64,000 bases of DNA from Hahella chejuensis KCTC 2396 (GTDB lineage Bacteria > Pseudomonadota > Gammaproteobacteria > Pseudomonadales > Oleiphilaceae), in assembly GCF_000012985.1 (NCBI RefSeq), contig NC_007645.1, positions 5,912,581 to 5,976,580 on the forward strand, read 5' to 3'. The notes below the pieces were generated by a model. It did no database searches. It saw only the letters and a list, made by a program, of their open reading frames with translations, and was not told the DNA's origin. This document shows positions 32,886-42,327 of this stretch, piece after piece. Numbering within the stretch: the stretch's first letter is position 1; every line of letters starts with the position of its first letter. A program made the translations under genes and the position numbers.

Positions 32886-33063
32886 GCCTTACCCCGATAG
32901 ACAAGCCTGTCAGCGATAGCAGTAAACATCCGCCCCTCAAGGCGCAGGCTAAACCCTGGTTGCTTAAACGGAATTTCCGGGAAAGTCAGGACCGGAGAGG
33001 GTGGGCTACGCCCCAAAACCCACTTCGGAAGCGTTATTAAAAGGAGTCCCATGGGAGGATAAC

Positions 33064-34275
33064 ATGAGAAAGACCATCTCACTCTTATTCGGTCTGGCCC
33101 TGAGCCAACTTGTCGCCGCACAATCACCCGGCGTCTATGGAGATCGCATTGTCGTCGGCGGCGTACTGGACCTGGAGGGTCAGTCCCGCGGTCTGGGCCT
33201 GAACATGCGCGACGGCGTGCTCGCGGCGTTCGAAGGCGTCAGCATCAAAGGCAGACGGCTTGAATACGTCACCCTCAACGATTCATACACCCCAGACCTG
33301 ACCGTTGAGCAGATCAACCGTCTGATCCGGGACGGCGTGTTCGCCATGATCGGCAATGTCGGCACCCCGACCGCACAGGTGGCGCTGCCAATCCTCGCCG
33401 ATAACAAAGTGCCCGCCGTCGGCTTCTTTACCGGCGCAGGTCTGCTGCGTCCCGGCGTTGGCGACGTCATCAACTTCCGCGCCAGCTATGTGCAGGAAAC
33501 CGCCAAGGTCATCGAACAAGGTTTCCGCGCGGGTCTGCAAGCCTCCGAAATCTGCGCGTACGTGCAGAACGACGCCTATGGCATGGCGGGAGTGGAAGGC
33601 ATCAAACTGGCGCTGCAAAACAACGTGCGTTCCCGCGACATCGTGGAAAAGCTGGACACTATCCTGGCCAAATCCGGCGACTCGCCTGAGCGCAACGGCA
33701 TCGGCCCTGTCGGCGTTTATCAACGCAACACCCTGACTTCCCGCGCCGGTTTCGAATCACTGAAAGAATGGGAAAAAGCCAGCAACAGCCGCTGCCGCCT
33801 GGTGGTTACAGTTGGCACTTACAACGCGATTGGCCGCTTCGCCGCCTATTCCAAACAGCGTGGCGAAGACTGGCTGATCAGCGCGGTATCCTTCACCGGC
33901 GCGGAAAACCTGCGCGACACCCTGGACCGCTTCGGCGTGACGGACAAAGTCATTCTGACCCAAGTGGTGCCTGACCTGGAATCCGACCTGCCTATCGTAA
34001 AAGAAGCCAGATCAGCGCTCGGCGAACGCCTGAACGTGGTAAGTCTGGAAGGCTATATCGTCGGCAAGATGTTCGTGGCCATCATGCAAAGCATAAAAGG
34101 CGACCTGACCCGGGAAAGCTTTGTGCGCGCCACCCGTAACGCGGAGTTCAACATCGGCGGCGTCGCTCTCGACTTCCGCGGCGACAATCAGGGATCGGAC
34201 TTGGTGACGATGACTTACTTCAACAACAAGTCCTATCTCCCCATAGAAGGCTCGCAACTGGCCAGATTGTTCTGA
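33064..34275 (+). CDS. periplasmic ligand-binding protein, Leu/Ile/Val-receptor (type I) fold
   Basis: Exported receptor of 403 residues. I start it at the ATG at 33064, which follows GGGAGG by 8 bases and opens a clear Sec signal peptide (cleavage after LVAA, about residue 19). The mature part has the Peripla_BP_6 pattern: IVVGGVLDLEGQSRGLG, MIGNVGTPTAQVALPIL and VPAVGFFTGAGLLR line the ligand cleft, and the C-terminal lobe has FGVTDKVILTQVVPD. It sits in the middle of a chemosensory operon, directly before the chemoreceptor gene, with no transporter genes. The natural reading is that it presents an amino-acid-like or amide ligand to that receptor. Confidence 0.88.
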   Translation: MRKTISLLFGLALSQLVAAQSPGVYGDRIVVGGVLDLEGQSRGLGLNMRDGVLAAFEGVSIKGRRLEYVTLNDSYTPDLTVEQINRLIRDGVFAMIGNVGTPTAQVALPILADNKVPAVGFFTGAGLLRPGVGDVINFRASYVQETAKVIEQGFRAGLQASEICAYVQNDAYGMAGVEGIKLALQNNVRSRDIVEKLDTILAKSGDSPERNGIGPVGVYQRNTLTSRAGFESLKEWEKASNSRCRLVVTVGTYNAIGRFAAYSKQRGEDWLISAVSFTGAENLRDTLDRFGVTDKVILTQVVPDLESDLPIVKEARSALGERLNVVSLEGYIVGKMFVAIMQSIKGDLTRESFVRATRNAEFNIGGVALDFRGDNQGSDLVTMTYFNNKSYLPIEGSQLARLF

Positions 34276-34324
34276 ATGGCATGAAGCAACGGGTTATACA
34301 GGCTCGATAAGCAGGAGCATTATC

Positions 34325-36286
34325 ATGAAATTGAACCGTACTTTTTCTCTCAGCAAACTCAGCGTAGGACAACGACTGCTGTCGCAAACGCTGGTTATGG
34401 CGTTAACGCTGGTGATCATCGGATCTCTGGCTTTCTTCGCCCTGACTTACGCCAGAAACTCATCCGAGAAACTGCATAATCAGGTCAACGAAACATCACG
34501 GTTGACGCACTTGATCAACACCTTGCAGGAAGGCATGGTGGACACCATCAACAGTCTGAACACCGGTGTCGTCACCTGGGCGGACGCTGACGCCAGACTG
34601 GCGTTGGCCCGTAAACAGTTTGAAGCTGACTGGCAGGCTTTAAGCGCCTCCACCAGTTCCCAGGCCGGCGAACAGCAGTCCGCCTTCGCCGACATGCAGA
34701 GAACCGTCTCCGGCGTATTCGCCGCCTTCGATCAGTTCAAAGCCATGGGCGGCAACCAGTCCCGCGCCGACTTGGAGCTGTTCCTGTTGAACGACTTGTC
34801 TGAGTTCATCGGGCCCTTCAACGACGCGTCCACGGCTTATGCAGACCAGTTAACCCAACAAGCGCAGATCGCGTTTGAAACCTCCGAAGGCGTATTGAAT
34901 ATCGCCCTGATCGCCGGTTCCGCCATCATTCTGCTGAGCTTGGGCGGCGCTATCGGTCTGTCGCAATACATCCGTCGCTCCATCCTGCGTCCGGTCAACG
35001 TCATCGCGGAAACCGTGGACAAGGTCAAACAAGGCGACTCCGAAGCCCGTACTGCGCTCACTGGCACCGACGAGCTGGTGACGCTGGGCCAGGCCCTCGA
35101 CCAGCTGCTGAACGAGAAAGTGGCGACACTGATCCGCATCGAGAGAGAGAACGAAGTCCTCAACAACTCGGTTATCGAGCTGCTGGAAGGCACCTCCAAA
35201 CTCAGCGACCGCGATCTCACCACCAAACTGATCGTACGCGAAGACATTACTGGGCCGGTTGCGGACGCCTTGAACCTGGTCACCAAGGAAACCTCCGAAG
35301 CCTTGGGCAAAATCCGCTACGTCAGTAACCTGGTCAGCGCCTCCAGCGTCATGGTGGATGAACAGACCCGCAAGGTTGTCGGCGTCGCCGATCAAGAGCG
35401 GAAACTGATCGAGCAGACTATCCAGAAACTGGATGGCGTCGCCAAACACATGGCGCAAATCGCCAAGTGGTGTCAGTCCTGTAACCAGATCGCGCAAAGC
35501 GCCTCTTCTTCTACCGACAAAGCCTATGAGGCGGTAGGAAACACGGTCGAGAGTATGGATGAAATCCGCGACTCCATCAGCGAAACGGAAAAACGCATCA
35601 AGCGTCTGTCAGAACGTTCGTTGGAAATCAGCGGCATCATCGACATCATCAACAGCATCGCGGAACGTACTCACGTACTGGCCTTGAACGCCAGTATGCA
35701 GGCGGCGGCGGCAGGTGAAGCCGGTCGCGGATTTGCGGTGGTTGCGGACGAGGTGCAGCGTCTGGCGGAAAGCTCACGTAACGCCACCTCTCAGATCAGC
35801 AGCTTGATTCGCAATATCCAGACCGAAACGGCGGATGCGGTGGACACCATGAACAACAGTATCACCCAGGTGGTCAACGGTTCCAAACGCGCCACCCAGG
35901 CCGGCTCTCAGATGCAGGAAACCCAGAAGACCACTCGCGAGCTGGTAACAGCGGTAGAAAAAATAGCGCAGAACTCTCTGGCCCAGGCCAAAGAAACCCA
36001 GAATGTGTGTCAACAAACCGGCGAAATCGAAGCCAGCACCCGCGTCACCGACATGGAGCTGAAACGCCAGTCCCTGCACACAGAAAGACTGCGCACCGCC
36101 TCTGGCGTTCTGCAACAAACGGTGGAGTTGTTCACCTTGCCGGCTTCCGTATCCACCAATATCCGGATACCGGAGCTGTCTACCGAGTCGCTGGAAACCA
36201 GCGCCTCTACGCCAAGCAAGCTGATGATTCCAAGCGCGGGCGCTCCGGCGAAAGAAGAGCCGGGACGCCTCAAGCAGGCCAGCTAG
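34325..36286 (+). CDS. methyl-accepting chemotaxis protein (PilJ-like)
   Basis: Transmembrane chemoreceptor of 653 residues. TM1 spans about residues 18-42 and TM2 about 190-212, enclosing a helical periplasmic sensor of about 150 residues. A HAMP-like region follows (RRSILRPVNVIAETVDKVKQGD). The cytoplasmic signalling hairpin tip is ERTHVLALNASMQAAAAGEAG then FAVVADEVQRLAE, near residues 450-480; SMQAAAAGEAG is the PilJ variant of the usual AIEAARAGE. No C-terminal NWETF-type CheR tether is present. It lies 49 bases after the binding-protein gene, its likely ligand-presenting partner. Confidence 0.92.
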   Translation: MKLNRTFSLSKLSVGQRLLSQTLVMALTLVIIGSLAFFALTYARNSSEKLHNQVNETSRLTHLINTLQEGMVDTINSLNTGVVTWADADARLALARKQFEADWQALSASTSSQAGEQQSAFADMQRTVSGVFAAFDQFKAMGGNQSRADLELFLLNDLSEFIGPFNDASTAYADQLTQQAQIAFETSEGVLNIALIAGSAIILLSLGGAIGLSQYIRRSILRPVNVIAETVDKVKQGDSEARTALTGTDELVTLGQALDQLLNEKVATLIRIERENEVLNNSVIELLEGTSKLSDRDLTTKLIVREDITGPVADALNLVTKETSEALGKIRYVSNLVSASSVMVDEQTRKVVGVADQERKLIEQTIQKLDGVAKHMAQIAKWCQSCNQIAQSASSSTDKAYEAVGNTVESMDEIRDSISETEKRIKRLSERSLEISGIIDIINSIAERTHVLALNASMQAAAAGEAGRGFAVVADEVQRLAESSRNATSQISSLIRNIQTETADAVDTMNNSITQVVNGSKRATQAGSQMQETQKTTRELVTAVEKIAQNSLAQAKETQNVCQQTGEIEASTRVTDMELKRQSLHTERLRTASGVLQQTVELFTLPASVSTNIRIPELSTESLETSASTPSKLMIPSAGAPAKEEPGRLKQAS

Positions 36287-36416
36287 AAGGCAGGAGGATT
36301 GCGGCTGGCGTTATCGCAGGATGCGCCAGCCGCCGGGAAAAGGTTGCTGTTTAAACCTGATGTTTGGCGCGCTCCCCCGGAGCGCCCGCAACCACTAACC
36401 AGGATGGATTCCGTCT

Positions 36417-39400
36417 ATGCACAAGCAAGACCCTGTTTCACCCACCGTCGAACTCATTCGCACCTTTACTGCGGAACTGGAGGATGTGGCGGCGACGCAA
36501 CGGACCGTCGATGCGGAATTAGTCTTCGCCGCTCTGGAAAACGTCAACGACGCTTTGGAGATGGCGGCCATGCCGGAATTGCAGGCGCGCCTGCAACGCC
36601 TGTATGCGAATATCGCCAGCGACGGCCCAAAAGATCCGCGAAGCAATGAAACCATGCCGAATTTCCCGGTTGAAGCGAAAAAGGTCTGGTCCATCATCGA
36701 TTGGCTGCACAGACTGGAACCCCTGGCGGAAGAACAATTATCACTGCAAGCGCAGCAAAACGCCGCCGGCCCCGAAAGTTGGAATGACTATAACGCATCA
36801 CAACCAGAGGGCGCCGTAGCGGACACAAACGCTTCCGCCGAGACTATCCCCGCGATGGAAGTAACGGAAACCGAAACGGACAACGCCGACGAGCTGGTCG
36901 CGGAAGTCTATGAAGAAGATTTCGTCGACATTGCGGCAGAACTCGGCGTCACCTTGCCGGCGATGGATGTGGCGGAAGTCACGGAAGAGGAACCGGAAAT
37001 AACATTCGACCTCTCCGACTTCACTCCCCCCGCGGATCTTCCCGAATCTCACCAGGAAATTCTGGCGTCGCTGTGGGAGGAAACCGCCGCCCTGCTGCCG
37101 GAATTCGCCAAGCAGGCGGAAAAAATGCGGGACTCCATCAAAGCCCGCCATTGTTATTGCGAACTGCTGCAAACCCTGGGCGAAACCTGCGCCTATCTGG
37201 GATTGTCCGGCCTGCAACTGCTGTTCGATATGGTGGCGATTCGCCTGCAGTCCATTGACCAGGTGGACCCGGAGCTGGCGGACTTACTGGAACAGTGGCC
37301 CGTATTGCTTCACGAATACCTGCAAAGCGGCGCATCAGAAGAAAGCTGCCTGTGTCTGATGCAGTTTATCGACGACGCCACCTGGGGCGAGCGTCTGGAC
37401 GAAGAGACGCAGCAAGCTATTCTGGAAAATCTGGTGGACTTCCAGCTCAGCGACGACGAGTTTATGGAGGAAACAGCAGAAGACGCCGTATTAACGCCTG
37501 AAGATATCTCCCTGGTTCCATCTGACGGAGCCAACCAGGAAGTATTCCAGGCGTTTTTGCTGGATTCACCCAACCATACTCATGCGCTGTTCCATGCGCT
37601 GTCCTCCCTGCATGGCGATCTGTCTGACAAGAAAGCCTTCCTGCAGCAGGCCCAACGCGCCAGCCATACCTTGAAAGGCGCCGCCAACCTGATCGGCATC
37701 AAGGGCGTCGCCAATATCAGCCACGCCATGGAGGAGATCTTTGAAGCCCTGGCGGACGGCAAGGCGGCGTGGAGCCTAGAGATGAAAGACATGTTGCTCA
37801 GCGCCGCGGATTGCGTCAGCAGCATGATCGACCACCTGCTGGGACGGGATCAACCGCCGGAAGACGCCCTTCCTCTGCTCAACGCACTGGTGCACTGGCG
37901 CTCTCCAGAGAAAGCCGAAGCCGCCTGGGCGGCGATGCAGGAGCACCATGCAGACACTGAAGTCGACGCCTCCCCGGCGGATGACAAAGTGGTGGCGCTG
38001 CCCTCCCGCGACAACGCTGCGGAACGCGCGCCGGCTGCCCCCGCACAGGAAGAAGCCTCCGCCGCTCCCGCGCAGCAACAGTTTGCCGCGCCGCAGGACA
38101 ACGCCGGTCTGGAGCAGTTGCTGCAGTTAGCGGAAGAGATGAGCATCAACACCGTACAGGCGCAGGAGCTGTACAAGCGCGTGCAGCTCACTGGCTTTGA
38201 TCTGAAAGGCCACGACACCCGCTTGAACGAAACCCGTCTGGAGCTGGAAGGCCTGATCGACAGCCGCAGCATGGCGCGCAAACTGCGCCCGGACAGCGAA
38301 CATGCGCAGGATCTCGATCCGCTGGAGATGGACCGCTATGACGACATGCATCGCTGCTCCCACCAGCTGTTCGAAGCCATCGCTGACGTACGCGAGTTGA
38401 ACCAGAAGCTACAGGACCAACTGGCGATGATGGATGCGCTGATGCGACAACAGCACCGTCATATCGACACTTTGCAGCACCAGTTGCTGTCGCGCCAACG
38501 GGTCGCGGCGCAGGTTCTGAGCGGCCGTCTGCAGCGCTGCGTGCGTCAAGCCTGTCGCGCCGCCGGCAAACTAGCGGATCTGGTTATCGTTGGCGAAGAT
38601 ATTCAGGTGGACCGGGAGTTGGTGGAGAAACTGGCCGACCCGCTGATGCACCTGTTGCGCAATGCCGTCGACCACGGCATCGAAGATGAACAAAGTCGTC
38701 TCGCCACCGGCAAGTCCGGACAAGGTCTGATCGCCCTGAACTACCGCCAGGATGGACGTTTCCTGGAGATCAGCCTCAGCGATGATGGCCGCGGCCTCGA
38801 CTTCGACAGCATTTACGAAAAAGCCAAGCAACGCGGCCTGCTGCCCGCCGACGGCGGACGCCCGGACAATCAATCCCTGGCGCAGCTGGTTTGGCTCCCC
38901 GGCTTCAGCACCAAGGACAAAGCCACTCAGTTATCCGGCCGCGGCATTGGCATGGACGCAGTGCGTAGCCAGGTTGAGCTGCTCGGCGGCACGGTGCGCT
39001 TCAGCTTCGATGACGAAGGCGGCTGCCGCCTGCTGATCCGGGTGCCAGTGAAGGAAATCACCCAGTACATGTTGCTGGTGCTTGTGGGCGCGCAACGCTT
39101 CGCCCTGCCCACCGCCGTTCTGAAACAGATTCTGCCGACTCACACCGGCGAACTGGAAGAGGTGGCCGGCAAGCCCTATCTGGAATATGACGGTCAGCTT
39201 TACCCTTATATCGACCTGGCGCAGCGCCTGTATGGGCAACCCGCTCCGGAAGGCGCCGGCAAACCAGTGGTGATCGCCGAACTCAACGAACGCACCGTGG
39301 CCATCGCCGTAGACATGCTGCTCACCGGCGAACAGCTGGTGGTGCGGACGCCGGGTAAATTGATCCCCGGTCTGCGCGGCGTCTTCGGCTTGACCATTCT

Positions 39401-39872
39401 GGGCGACGGCTCGCTGGTGCCGGTGCTGAACCTGTCGGATCTGTTGCAACAGAATCAATCCAAACAGGCTTATCAAACCGCTCACATCATCACCGAGAGC
39501 CAGGTTGATTCCCCTAAAATACTGGTGGTGGACGACTCCCTCAGCGTTCGCAGCACCCTGAAGCAGCTGCTGCAGGACTGCGGCTTTGAAGTCGTCACCG
39601 CCAGCGATGGCCTCGACGCCGTCGAGAAACTGCGGCACATCACCCCCAACCTGTTGTTGGTGGATATGGAGATGCCGCGCATGGACGGACTGGAGTTGAC
39701 CCGACACCTGCGTCAGCAGCAGGACTGGGCCAACATGCCTGTGGTTATGCTGACCTCACGCAGCCACGAAAAACATCGTAGTCTGGCCCATAAGGCCGGG
39801 GTGACGGCTTACGCCACGAAACCCTACAACGACAACGAGCTCATGGATACCATCAGGGAGTTGCTGACATGA
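36417..39872 (+). CDS. hybrid chemotaxis histidine kinase CheA/ChpA-like
   Basis: Central kinase of the system, 1151 residues. Residues about 1-360 resemble the non-catalytic N-terminal part of ChpA. One complete HPt domain follows with the phosphorylated His417 (SHTLKGAANLIG). After a Pro/Ala-rich linker (about 520-560) come the dimerisation helices, the ATPase (LLRNAVDHGIED near 745, DDGRGLDF near 790, GRGIGMDAV near 840), a CheW-like domain, and a C-terminal receiver with Asp1083 (LLVDMEMPRMDG). ChpA of Pseudomonas has many phosphotransfer domains; this has one obvious functional one. The stop overlaps the next start by ATGA. Confidence 0.92.
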   Translation: MHKQDPVSPTVELIRTFTAELEDVAATQRTVDAELVFAALENVNDALEMAAMPELQARLQRLYANIASDGPKDPRSNETMPNFPVEAKKVWSIIDWLHRLEPLAEEQLSLQAQQNAAGPESWNDYNASQPEGAVADTNASAETIPAMEVTETETDNADELVAEVYEEDFVDIAAELGVTLPAMDVAEVTEEEPEITFDLSDFTPPADLPESHQEILASLWEETAALLPEFAKQAEKMRDSIKARHCYCELLQTLGETCAYLGLSGLQLLFDMVAIRLQSIDQVDPELADLLEQWPVLLHEYLQSGASEESCLCLMQFIDDATWGERLDEETQQAILENLVDFQLSDDEFMEETAEDAVLTPEDISLVPSDGANQEVFQAFLLDSPNHTHALFHALSSLHGDLSDKKAFLQQAQRASHTLKGAANLIGIKGVANISHAMEEIFEALADGKAAWSLEMKDMLLSAADCVSSMIDHLLGRDQPPEDALPLLNALVHWRSPEKAEAAWAAMQEHHADTEVDASPADDKVVALPSRDNAAERAPAAPAQEEASAAPAQQQFAAPQDNAGLEQLLQLAEEMSINTVQAQELYKRVQLTGFDLKGHDTRLNETRLELEGLIDSRSMARKLRPDSEHAQDLDPLEMDRYDDMHRCSHQLFEAIADVRELNQKLQDQLAMMDALMRQQHRHIDTLQHQLLSRQRVAAQVLSGRLQRCVRQACRAAGKLADLVIVGEDIQVDRELVEKLADPLMHLLRNAVDHGIEDEQSRLATGKSGQGLIALNYRQDGRFLEISLSDDGRGLDFDSIYEKAKQRGLLPADGGRPDNQSLAQLVWLPGFSTKDKATQLSGRGIGMDAVRSQVELLGGTVRFSFDDEGGCRLLIRVPVKEITQYMLLVLVGAQRFALPTAVLKQILPTHTGELEEVAGKPYLEYDGQLYPYIDLAQRLYGQPAPEGAGKPVVIAELNERTVAIAVDMLLTGEQLVVRTPGKLIPGLRGVFGLTILGDGSLVPVLNLSDLLQQNQSKQAYQTAHIITESQVDSPKILVVDDSLSVRSTLKQLLQDCGFEVVTASDGLDAVEKLRHITPNLLLVDMEMPRMDGLELTRHLRQQQDWANMPVVMLTSRSHEKHRSLAHKAGVTAYATKPYNDNELMDTIRELLT

Positions 39873-40354
39873 TTGGAGAAAAGTCGAGCTTAACCGCATA
39901 TTACTCACTGGTCGTCGCGGGCAGGACCTTGTATCTGCCCGCCAGCGACATTCTTTATCTGGCGGGAAAGGAAGAAGTGCTGGATATAGAACACATTCCA
40001 TGCATCCGTTTTAACGGTGAACTGTATCCCGTTTACGGATTTCGCGAAGGGTTCATTCCCCAGCCCGGGCTACAGGGCGGCGATTCCCGCGCCGCCCTGA
40101 TATGCAGCCCCGAATCCGGCGCCGAACCGGCGCTGGCGCTTTCCTGTCGCGCCATCTATAAACTGCGCGCCAATCATCGACCGCGCCGCCTACCGGACTT
40201 CATGGTCGGCTCAAGTCCGATCGAAGGCGTTCTGCGCCACAATACCGGCTGGGAGTGTTACACCAGCGCCCATCAACTGATCGAATACTTTGAGAAGGCA
40301 TTACGCTATGAACTCCCCCAATTCCAATTTCAAAATGTTCGTTTGGTTAGCTGA
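39869..40354 (+). CDS. divergent CheW-like protein 1
   Basis: A 161-residue protein with a weak CheW-like pattern: AYYSLVVAGRTLYLPASDILYL for the first strands, then IPCIRFNGELYPVYGF where CheW has its G-x-x-x-P-V-x-D block. No membrane segment or signal peptide. Its ATG overlaps the kinase stop by 4 bases, so the two are translationally coupled, and it in turn overlaps the next gene by 47 bases. It probably couples kinase and receptor or competes with the main CheW; in pilus systems ChpC-type CheW proteins lie in this position. Function is inferred from fold resemblance and position. Confidence 0.65.
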   Translation: MIGEKSSLTAYYSLVVAGRTLYLPASDILYLAGKEEVLDIEHIPCIRFNGELYPVYGFREGFIPQPGLQGGDSRAALICSPESGAEPALALSCRAIYKLRANHRPRRLPDFMVGSSPIEGVLRHNTGWECYTSAHQLIEYFEKALRYELPQFQFQNVRLVS

Positions 40355-40799
40355 CGCCGGCGAGCGTCAGAGCATCGCCTTCGTCGCCGATACGCTTTGC
40401 GAATATCTGCAGGATGTGGCGGTGCAGGATTTGCCCACCTCCGCGCCGAGCTGTTCGCATGTCGTGGAGTGGATGGGGCATGTGGTGCCGGTGTTTCGTT
40501 TGCGTCCCGGCAATAGCAACGAACACGTCAACGTAGTGGTGTTGCGCGCCTCCGCCAACCAGGAAAACGGTTATATCGCGCTGGAAACCCGCAACGCGCC
40601 AGTGAAAGTGGAGATCACCGACGATCAGTTCGAGGCGTTTGACGCCAATGAGCGTCCGTTGTGGCGGGAGGCGCTGATCTCCGGCTTTATCCGCGACGGT
40701 CAATCCATTCCCATCGTGCATCCGGATTTACTGTGCGCCAAAGGCTTCGTCAGCACGGCTAATTCATACTTCATTAAACATTTGCGCCTGACGGCGTAA
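40308..40799 (+). CDS. divergent CheW-like protein 2 (ChpC-like)
   Basis: Last gene of the chemosensory operon, 163 residues. I start it at the ATG at 40308, with GAGAAGG upstream; an earlier in-frame TTG falls inside that site. The CheW-like pattern is MFVWLADAGERQSIAFVADTLCEYL, then AVQDLPTSAPSCSHVVEWMGHVVPVFRLRP, the W-x-G-x-x-x-P-V-x-x-L block. It overlaps the previous gene by 47 bases in another frame, so both are translated from one message. A strong terminator follows at 40810. ChpC-like assignment is by resemblance and position. Confidence 0.65.
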   Translation: MNSPNSNFKMFVWLADAGERQSIAFVADTLCEYLQDVAVQDLPTSAPSCSHVVEWMGHVVPVFRLRPGNSNEHVNVVVLRASANQENGYIALETRNAPVKVEITDDQFEAFDANERPLWREALISGFIRDGQSIPIVHPDLLCAKGFVSTANSYFIKHLRLTA

Positions 40800-40809
40800 T
40801 GCGCTTCCC

Positions 40810-40856
40810 GGCTCCCGCGTTCTATTTTCAGGGTGGACGGCGCGGGGGCCTTTTTT
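40810..40856 (+). terminator. intrinsic terminator of the chemosensory operon
   Basis: GGCTCCCGCG (40810-40819) pairs with CGCGGGGGCC (40841-40850) with one G-U pair and runs into six T residues. Confidence 0.8.
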
Positions 40857-40875
40857 CAGCGTTAAGCCAGGAGGC

Positions 40876-42294
40876 TCATGCGCCCTGAACGGCAGTCTGT
40901 GGATAGAGATAACGTTCCAAAATAGCGCTGCCGTTGAATTCCGCATCCAGCACTGACACAAATGTGTAAACGCCAACCAGCTTACGATTAAGAAAGACAA
41001 ACTCCTTCGGAGGAATCTGAAAGTAACGGTTAATCGCCGATTTGGCGGCGCGTTTGGCGATGCGGGTCGGCAGGTCGCTGCGCCGCCAGCAGTATTCATT
41101 GTCCGCATTCAGAGCGAATTCAGGTACATCCTCCGCCTCCGCAGCCAAGGGCTCCAGCACCGCCATGCAGACTTTACCGAATTCATCCAGCACGCTGGCC
41201 GGCCAGTCGCGACGCATGAAACGCAGTTTCACCGCACCCTCGATCACTCGCTCCAGATCCCGCTCATAGGAGGCTCGGATCATGTCGCATACGGGACGGA
41301 TAAATGAATCCGGATATTTTTGCACAGCGCCGAAATCCAGCAGCACGATGCGGTCCGGCTCGCCTGGATTAGCGCCAAGGCGAATACGGTAGTTGCCGAA
41401 GTTGGGATCGGTCTGCAGCTCGCCCCATACAAACAGCTCGCGGAAGAATAACTCCAAAGCCGCCTGCGCCAGATGGTTACGACGCGCCAGGGACAATTCC
41501 TGGACCTGCGCATGGGTGACGCCCAGACCCGGCTCATAGGATGTCGCCATGACATGGGAAGTGGAATATTCGGGGAAAACGTCAGGAACCACGAAACGAT
41601 CGTCGTCTTTGAGCATCTCGCCGAAGCGGCGGGTAGTTTCCAGCTCAAGGCTGTAATTCACTTCCCGGTGCATCATGGCGCGGACTTCTTCCAGCCACTC
41701 GTCGAAGTCAGGGCCGAACGACACCATACGCGCAACTTTCAACAGACGGGCGACGGAGTCCAGGTCAGAATCCACCGCCTCCGCAACGCCTGGGTACTGA
41801 ATCTTCAGACATAGCTCTCTGCCGTCGGACTTGCGGCGCGCCCGATGCACCTGCCCCAGGGAAGCGGCGCCGATAGGCTCATGCAGGACATCCAGCTCCT
41901 TGAGCTTATCCGCTCCTAGCTCCTGAAGCAGAACTTGATGAATTTTGCTCCATCCCAGAGCTGTCGTGCGGTCTTCCAGAGTATGCAGAGCTTCGGTCAC
42001 TTCCACAGGCAGGAAGTGTTCGCCATACAGCGCCATGACCTGGCCGATTTTAACAACGCTGCCTTTAAGCTGTCCCAGCTCCTCCACCAGATACTGAGCC
42101 TGACGGGACAGCGCTTCGCGACGGCTTTCCTCACGTTTTTCACGGGACTTGAACAGGTTGGCGGCCATATTGCCCGCCAACCGCGATCCCGCGACCAAAC
42201 CAGCCCGCGTCAGGCTGAGGCGTCGTTCAAAGCTTCCAGTCTTGATACGGTCAACCTCCCGGGCATTGTTCTTGGCGTCTGGTTTATCACTCAT
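40876..42294 (-). CDS. ABC1/ADCK (UbiB-family) atypical kinase
   Basis: Atypical kinase-like ATPase of the AarF/UbiB/ADCK superfamily, 472 residues. The family's KxGQ motif is present (SVVKIGQVMAL), as are the alanine-rich nucleotide loop (PIGAASLGQVHRA), the LCLKIQYPGV lysine strand, the MHREVNYSLE motif and the metal-binding LLDFGAVQ. No C-terminal membrane helices are evident, so it differs from UbiB proper. It follows lipA by 33 bases on the same strand and may be co-transcribed with it. A role in quinone or lipid homeostasis is known for relatives; the substrate here is unknown. Confidence 0.88.
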   Translation of the reverse strand: MSDKPDAKNNAREVDRIKTGSFERRLSLTRAGLVAGSRLAGNMAANLFKSREKREESRREALSRQAQYLVEELGQLKGSVVKIGQVMALYGEHFLPVEVTEALHTLEDRTTALGWSKIHQVLLQELGADKLKELDVLHEPIGAASLGQVHRARRKSDGRELCLKIQYPGVAEAVDSDLDSVARLLKVARMVSFGPDFDEWLEEVRAMMHREVNYSLELETTRRFGEMLKDDDRFVVPDVFPEYSTSHVMATSYEPGLGVTHAQVQELSLARRNHLAQAALELFFRELFVWGELQTDPNFGNYRIRLGANPGEPDRIVLLDFGAVQKYPDSFIRPVCDMIRASYERDLERVIEGAVKLRFMRRDWPASVLDEFGKVCMAVLEPLAAEAEDVPEFALNADNEYCWRRSDLPTRIAKRAAKSAINRYFQIPPKEFVFLNRKLVGVYTFVSVLDAEFNGSAILERYLYPQTAVQGA

Positions 42295-42327
42295 GCCGCA
42301 TTCAATATTCCCTTTAAAAGTTCCGCG

